Assembly: GCA_038373885.1 (NCBI GenBank)
Contig: JAWZYV010013530.1
Span: 372,001-436,000, forward strand
Source: Cheiracanthium punctorium
Taxonomy: Eukaryota > Arthropoda > Arachnida > Araneae > Cheiracanthiidae
Direction: 5' to 3'
DNA: 64,000 nt
Numbering within the stretch: the stretch's first letter is position 1; the number at the start of each line of letters is the position of its first letter. The notes beneath the pieces are model-generated. The model had not been told where the DNA came from and did no database searches. It saw only the letters and a list, made by a program, of their open reading frames with translations. The position numbers and the translations under genes are program-made. Positions 58,447-64,000 of the stretch are shown here, piece by piece.

Positions 58447-59435
58447 GTATAGTGCCTCTTTATATTCTGACGTGCCTTTAAAAGATTAAATTGCCCTTTT
58501 TTTAAGGACTAGCACCCTGCCCCTTTTTAATCCTAGGATGATCTCGGAAAAAAGATGCCCCCTTTTATGCTCTACTTAGTTTTTGAGTTCAAAATGATGC
58601 CCCTTCGAAGCCGGCACCCTGATGCGATGCTTACCTTGCTTGTTGGGCCATCTTTGGTTACAAAAATAAGATGGTTTAGTGATAAAAACCTACAAAAGGG
58701 TACAAATTATTTTTGTCCTATAATAATTCTGAAGAGCTTCTGGATATATTCTGTCTTTGATGGCCTGTCACCAAAAAATGGCAAGAAAAAAAGAGTAAGA
58801 AAATGTGAAACACTTGCAGATTTTAAATACCTACTAAAGTGCTATATATTAAAAGTGTATCATAATCCATGCGTCTTTTCTATTTTCTTTCCTTCCATTA
58901 AGTTGGAAAGTATCATTATTCATGAGTGTGATTAAAGAAAATTAAAATTGATATTTCTAAGCTTTTTCTGGATGTAATACAATAGAAATAGAATGGTAAA
59001 AAGCTGTGCAGAAAAATGCACAATTCAAACAGAATGAAAGTTTCAAAAACTTATTCAGGTCCAAGTCAGGTGATAGCAGAAGATAAAATATTATTCTTGC
59101 ATCATTTAACGATGATAGAGCATCAGTCATGTGATACAGTGTGTTTCTTACAAATGTATATTAAATTCTGTAGATCTACTTGTTAAAAATTGTTGTATTT
59201 TTGAATGCCATGAAAAAAGCATGCTGATGGTTTGTCACATGACTCATTCAATTAAGATTTCATAACATAAAATGAAATGTAACAATTACTTCAAATTCGC
59301 CTGCAGAAAAGGAAATCTGATGTTTTATTTATTAAAAACTGCATATTCTATAAGTCTGCGCCATCTGTCGATGGCTTTGTAAAATAAGAACTCAGTTGTA
59401 TTTTTTTTTAAATAAAAGATAATTTTTTTGTATAT
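58447..59435. other. myosin intron, no gene recognised
   Basis: GCACCCTG-type words at 58510-58625 recall the repeats at 51.5 kb. The 126-codon plus-strand frame here starts inside that patch and matches nothing I know. An ACAGATGGCGC word lies on the minus strand at 59358-59368. Confidence 0.4.
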
Positions 59436-59605
59436 TATAGGAACAGTGTTTTTTGGGGCGATAAAAAGTAGTCTATTTGTTAATCCAGGCCTTTAACTGT
59501 CTTTATTCCGAATTTCATCCAAACCAGTCAAACCTTTTCAGTGTGAAAGAGCAACAAACACACGTACAAACACTGACATTTGTATATCAGTAGGATCAAT
59601 GGAAA
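59436..59605 (+). repeat. possible 3' end of an RTE-type LINE or related repeat
   Basis: The text CGAATTTCATCCAAACCAGTC..GTGAAAGAGCAACAAACACACGT..ATCAGTAGGATC follows the pattern seen at the ends of widely dispersed arthropod RTE-like retrotransposons (TTCATCNAAATCGG..GTGAAAGAG..ACAAAC..ATTAGTAGGAT). No reverse transcriptase is present upstream. The call is from memory of the pattern. Confidence 0.35.
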
Positions 59606-59866
59606 AAAATTAAACTTTAAAAAAAAATTTACTATAAAGCAAGAAAATGTTATAAACCATTATATTCACAACTACTTATAGAAATTTAATCAATTTGTTG
59701 AAACAATTCAGCATACACTAAAGTATCCTATACCTATTGTGTGTTTATATATGTGTATAAAAACACTATACCATAACTAGGGCTACCATAACCTATTGTG
59801 TGTTTATATATGAATATATATATTATTGCACCAACTATTAAAAGTTAAAAGCTACAAAAAAATTAC

Positions 59867-60003
59867 CTATCATCAGGTACATCTGTTCCAGAATCTAAGT
59901 CATCCTCCAGAGCACTCTGAAGATCCTGAATTCGTTGACATGCTAAACGGAGATCGTTCTTTGTTACCTGGAGATCTGTTTCTGTATTTTCAAGTGCCAT
60001 TTC
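59867..60003 (-). CDS. Myo18A: class-18 myosin, end of the coiled-coil tail
   Basis: Acceptor CTGTTTCTAG and donor AG/GTAATT bound 137 bases: 45 codons plus two bases. The product runs EMALENTETDLQ.. through ..LRLACQRIQDLQSALEDDL to DVPDD. The QRIQDLQSALEDDLDS part corresponds to the KRIGDLQAAIEDEMES-type end of the Myo18A coiled coil, where the helix stops and an acidic segment begins. Vertebrate Myo18A carries more tail (a second short coiled piece) before the Ser-rich tip; here the chain passes directly to the Ser-rich exon, so either that part is missing in this lineage or a phase-2/2 exon in the 8.7-kb intron escaped me. Confidence 0.82.
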
Positions 60004-60863
60004 CTAGAAACAGAAAAAATGCTTGTTTTTCAAATCAATCATCACCAGGCGAATGCAATAGTCAATGTCTAGGAAAAATAAGTAGTGCAACAAATCATTT
60101 TGCAATAAAGATTGGGTTTCGTGGGAATGTTTCACATTTTCTACCATTCCAATAAAAAATAATAAATTAGTTTCCAATTAAAGGATTTTCTGAAAGGCAT
60201 TTATTCCCAAATCCCCAAGAAGGAAGTTATAAAATAACTCTGAATTTTTTAACATGATCTGCTTTTCTTTCAATATAAAAGCAGCTTTCGAAATAAAATT
60301 ACTATCATTGTCATTTCAGGATGTCTACTAAATTTCTGAGGGATCTTCCCGGGAAAAAATTTCTTCACCAAACATGCAGTTTACTTCGGGAAATCCCTCA
60401 ACAGTACAATCCACTTTTTATATTGTAATATTTTTCTACAACTTACTTGAAATAAATTTTCAACTGGAATACAATTATTGACATACTTAAGTAGGATAGA
60501 AAAAAATTACTATGAATTTCAAATAAGATACTATGGTTTGCTCAGATTTCACTAATAGTGACCAATGCTACTTGTGTTACAGGTGGTATGTGATACACTT
60601 AAAGGACTATATTAAATGCAGATGCCAAATTTCAAACATAAATTTTTAATTTTAAGTCTACTACAAAGAATAAAGGGCAATACTAATGAAAATTTCTATA
60701 TTTTATCAATGGTCATAGACAGATAATTTTCTGGCTCTTCAGTTACAAGAAACAACTCACCACAGAGCTTGAAACAGGCCAGAGCATCAAATACCCCACA
60801 AACATTCCAAATCATTCATTCTATTTAAACATAAATCATTATCAGCATCTTCCACTCTCTGGC

Positions 60864-60894
<31 letters not shown>

Positions 60895-61458
60895 TCTGAC
60901 AAAAAAATTTTTAGACGAAAGAAAATTTATAATTTTGGAGAATTTTCCTGACCCATTCTGCATTTTCACGGCTTTTTCTAGACTTTCCTGACCTATTTCC
61001 CATTTTCTTGACTTTTCTGGTTTTCCTGACCAGTAGACACCCTGTATTTAAATAGGTTAATTCAAATACTGAAAAAAAGCATAAATAATACTGATCCATA
61101 CTTTCAAAAGAAGTATATTGAAGTTTACCTAATGCTTATATATTGAATTTAAGTATAACCCTGATAATATTAAACTTAATAGCAGCAGGTGCCTAATCAA
61201 AAAATATTTACATTTTGAAGGGGAAGAAACATCAGCAATTGCAAAACAGTAATCATTTCAATTTTATAACACTCTATCAAAAAAACTGCTTAGTTATGTG
61301 CATTCAAAATACCACTTTTTTTTTTTTACTACCACATATTTTAGATACACAAATTAAAACAATTAAAGTTTGTAACATCTATTAGAATAGTGTTCCTTTA
61401 GTGAAGTTTCTTTTCCAAAGTCTATAAAAGATAAGAAAATGTCCACCAGAAAATATAC
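60004..61458. other. myosin intron, 1.46 kb
   Basis: It holds an A22 run near 60870-60893 and a T-rich tract near 61316. A small family of TTTCCTGACC words at about 60943-61040 forms an imperfect short tandem repeat. No element ends found. Confidence 0.6.
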
Positions 61459-61644
61459 CAATTCATGCTGTTTTCTGTAAGCTTCAGCTTCCTTTTGCTG
61501 AAGAGCAGAATAATCTTCTCTCAAATCTCTCATTTGTCTCTGGAGTCTTCTTACACCTTCTTGAGCCTGCAGCTCTTTGTTTCTTAATGAATCACATTCT
61601 TCTCTCAGTCTTTCATTCTGCTCTTTTAGTCGAGCAATTTGATG
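61459..61644 (-). CDS. Myo18A: class-18 myosin, coiled-coil tail exon
   Basis: Exactly 62 codons lie between acceptor TTTTTAAG and donor TTG/GTATAT, both phase 0. The product HQIARLKEQNERLREE..RLQRQMRDLREDYS..KEAEAYRKQHEL has a clean heptad pattern with no proline, as in a myosin tail. The string RLQRQMRD..L.QKEAEAYRKQHEL followed directly by E in the next exon mirrors the RLQRQLRD..ARKEAEASRKKHELE region of Myo18A. Class-18 myosins are actin-binding, motor-poor proteins that co-assemble with non-muscle myosin II or act at Golgi and adhesion sites. The intron upstream contains a TA-type MITE 44 bases from the exon. A different long coiled-coil protein is possible but less likely. Confidence 0.85.
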
Positions 61645-61687
61645 CTTAAAAAAAAAAAAAATTGAAACAATAAGTATATAACAAAAT

Positions 61688-61915
61688 ACCATATTGGCCC
61701 AAATATAACATGGTATTTTTTGACTGGATCATTTTCCTGTTAAAAACCTGACTCACGTTAAAATTCGAGGCCTACATATAGGATTTTTCTAATAATTAGA
61801 AAAATCCTATATTTATGTATTAGGCCCGAATAAACCCAAACCTGAAAATTTCCATCAAGATAATTATTCTATCGACGAAAAATTTTGGGATTGCGTTATA
61901 TTCGGGCCAATACAG
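61688..61915. mobile_element. palindromic TA-inserting MITE next to a myosin exon
   Basis: TA copies at 61686-61687 and 61916-61917 flank CCATATTGGCCCAAATATAAC and, inwards from the right, CTGTATTGGCCCGAATATAAC. The centre is a perfect palindrome (TAGGATTTTTCTAAT mirrored around 61794). Non-coding, pogo/Tigger or mariner-derived. It lies 44 bases before the splice acceptor of the 61459-61644 exon. Confidence 0.88.
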
Positions 61916-61917
61916 TA

Positions 61918-62380
61918 ATAATAAGTTTGTACAGGTGTGATATAGTTAATCACTTCTCATACTGATAATTCAACTTTTTAAATGCTCCACATTATTATAA
62001 CTGTTCCCAGAAAGTCTCATGATACTTCTATAACGTACAATTACATGACATGAAAAATTTTAAAATGCTTATTACTTGTTGGTATATGGATGTACAAAAA
62101 TGAAGGCAAACAACACAAAATATCTCTGAAAGATGATTTGAATGAGAGAACATTTTAAGCTTATTTTCTTAATTAATTGGACATAAAGGATTGTATGTTA
62201 GATATTCAAAACCAATACTCATCTAAAATATAAAAATAATTAAATTTTTATCAAAGCTTTTAGTAATTTTAAATAACTTTTCTGAGGGGAAAGAACTGAA
62301 AAAACATTTAAAAACATATTCAAGAGACATATATGGTAGCATTTCTACTGTTCTTATAGTCTAAGATCCGATATAAGAAA
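61918..62380. other. myosin intron, nothing recognised
   Basis: AT-rich DNA without visible elements. Confidence 0.5.
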
Positions 62381-62382
62381 TA

Positions 62383-64000
62383 CAGTAGGCGCCGCTTAAT
62401 ATTATCGCGGATAATGTTATCATCCATTTAATATTATCAGAATAATGAAGTCCCGAATGGACATGCTAAAAATATCAGTTTTTGTAATCAAATCCTTCAT
62501 TTGTTGTTATCAGTTTTGCCTACTATTTTCGATTTTTTTTCCCACCCATTCTGTTCTGTAACCAAAAGTGGATGCCTTTTGTTGGCCGATGAAGGAATTT
62601 CGAGTTTGGATATGCGGCAGGTGGCGATTTCCTTAACTTTTCCTCCGTTCTCTGCATTCAGTTTCCACAACTGACGCATCCAAAACCACGTGACCTTTCG
62701 TAGACTGGATTGTAAGGTCTAGAATTTTTTCTCTTTGTCCCACTTTCAAGCATTTTAGCAATGGAGAAAAAACAATGATTTAACAATTAAGGACAAAATT
62801 GACATTTTGAAGCGCTTTGATAATTTACCTAAGATGAGTCAAGAAATACTGCTGCTAATCTAAACATTTCTTAGCCACTACTCTGTAAAATTCTAAAGAG
62901 TCGAGACGAGATTGAAAACAAAGTGAAGTTAAACGAAAATTTGAACTGTAAGCAAAAACGTACTGGGAAAAATGAGGAAGTGGAATCTGCTTTGAAACTG
63001 TGGTTTGCCAATGTTAGGGAAAAAGGTGCATGAATAAACGGTCCTTTAATGTGACCCAAAGCTGAAGATCTCGCATCTAAGATGGGCAAAAAAAAGTTTC
63101 ATCGCAAAAGAGGGTGGTTTAATTGCTGGAAAAAAAAAGAGAGAACATTGTGTTTAAATGCACAGACGGAGAAAAAAAGTATGGTGATTTTTCAGCTGCA
63201 AATAAATGGATTTCTGAAGAATGGCCTAAGATAATTGCCAATTATGCCCCCCAGAATATCTACAACACGGATGAAACCGGACTCTATTTTCGTGCCTTGC
63301 CAGAACATACGTATCTCTTCAAAAACGAGAACTCTAAGGCGTGCAAAGTTTCTAAAGAATGTATAACTGTTCTTTGTTGTGCGAGCATGACTGGCCAGAA
63401 GAAAAAACTTTTTGTTATTGGAAAAAACAAAAAGCCAAGATGCTTCAAGGACGTTAAGAAATTGCCTGTAGATTATGCTGCAAATAAAACAGCATGGATG
63501 ACAGCTGATCTATTCGGCGAAAGGCTTATTAAGTGAGACAAAGAATTAGATCACAGTATCGTTCTACTCATCGATAACTGTCGTGTCCACGATGTAAATG
63601 TCATATTGAAACATATTAAAATTATTTTCTTACCAGTCAACACTACAGCAGTTATCCAACCATGTGACCAAGGAATAATTCGTGCGATGAAAGCCTATTA
63701 CCGTGGAGAAATGCGCGTTAGAGTTTTGGAAAGTACGGAAGGTACAGACAGCTCAATGCAAACGCATTAGCAAAGAAGACAAATCTCCTTCAGGCCCTCC
63801 ATCTTTTGACAATGTCGTAGGATCGAGTATCCGAGAAAGCAATTAAAAACTGTTTCTCACATGGTGGATTTGTTACAGCGGATGAAGGTATGGATGATGT
63901 ATGGAAATTCAATGAAGCCAAACTCGTACCATCCGACATGACTGAAATCGACTTTGCAGAATGGATGTCTATAGATAAGAATGTACAAGTGAGTGTGACA
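62383..64000 (+). mobile_element. Tigger/pogo transposon, runs off the right edge
   Basis: TA (62381-62382) precedes CAGTAGGCGCCGCTTAATATT, a Tigger-like terminus with short inner repeats (TAATATTATC). The transposase reading begins about 380 bases inside. The right end is outside the window. It lies in a myosin intron in the opposite orientation. Confidence 0.9.
62761..64000 (+). pseudogene. Tigger-type transposase pseudogene (CENP-B/DDE), partial
   Basis: In order: the N-terminal CENP-B-like helix-turn-helix (DLTIKDKIDILKRFDNLPKM), broken by stops at about 62860; the second DNA-binding part (EVESALKLWFANVREKGA, ASKMGKKKFHRKRGWF); and the DDE domain with NTDETGLYFRALPEHT (first Asp), LLIDNCRVH (second Asp) and AVIQPCDQGIIRAMK (third Asp, 30 residues after the second). 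The C-terminal NCFSHGGFV string follows. Breaks are two or more N-terminal stops, a TGA after TGCATG at about 63032, a frameshift near 63125, a TGA at 63534 where relatives have Trp, and further stops and shifts near 63768-63820. All three catalytic Asp codons survive. Closest in style to vertebrate TIGD-type genes. Confidence 0.9.

Noticed and set aside
58555..58935. 126-codon plus-strand open frame
   Set aside because: Starts inside a GC-rich repeat-like patch and matches no family; no supporting splice sites.
59826..60155. 109-codon plus-strand open frame
   Set aside because: It is antisense to the myosin exon at 59867-60003 and starts in the intron; the minus strand has the phased exons.
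1..64000. CRISPR array, bacterial operon or rRNA genes
   Set aside because: No regularly spaced identical repeats with unique spacers, no ribosome-binding-site/operon structure and no rRNA-like sequence; introns and eukaryotic transposons rule out a prokaryotic source.

Overview
The window is animal nuclear DNA: strongly AT-rich, dense in transposable elements, with short exons separated by kilobase-scale introns. The one host gene I can identify, the kinds of DNA transposons present (hAT, mariner, Tigger/pogo, piggyBac-like, Helitron) and the many microsatellites fit an arthropod. A chelicerate such as a spider is my guess, not something the sequence proves.

The host gene is on the minus strand and fills roughly the last third of the window. 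Four exons (61459-61644, 59867-60003, 51034-51198, 44326-44416) join in perfect phase (0, then 2, then 2) into a 192-residue C-terminal end with a stop codon. The coiled-coil part matches the tail of class-18 myosin (Myo18A; Mhcl in Drosophila) as I know the family. The introns are about 1.5, 8.7 and 6.6 kb and are packed with transposons. The motor domain and most of the tail lie beyond the right edge.

From 1 to about 44 kb I find no host protein-coding gene. The stretch is a mosaic of DNA transposons whose edges can often be placed to the base by target-site duplications. These are hAT-type MITEs with 8-bp duplications (3335, 11132, 20106, 37918; 45707 lies in a myosin intron), TA-inserting elements (8390, 12890, 15547, 19564, 25231; 61688 lies just upstream of the 61459-61644 exon), and two TTAA-inserting piggyBac-like elements (15179, 27640). 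There are also two minus-strand Helitrons joined head-to-tail (18826-24752), a 237-bp Helitron (29435), a decayed mariner (38203-39476), and a 2.65-kb transposon of a family I cannot name (31813-34466) with a broken transposase-like gene. About 39.5-44.3 kb is nearly free of recognisable elements and may hold the myosin 3' UTR plus downstream DNA.

In the myosin introns lie a 2.3-kb Helitron with the N-terminal half of a Rep/helicase gene, nested in an older inverted-repeat element (47069-50640), and two opposite-facing copies of one minisatellite. There are also an LTR-like block (54333-54979), a 1.44-kb element containing a tRNA-like module (55109-56549), and two promoter-like GC-rich islands near 52.5-52.7 and 56.7-56.9 kb. 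A Tigger-like element (62383 onward) runs off the right edge. All transposase genes seen carry stops or frameshifts, so none looks able to move on its own.
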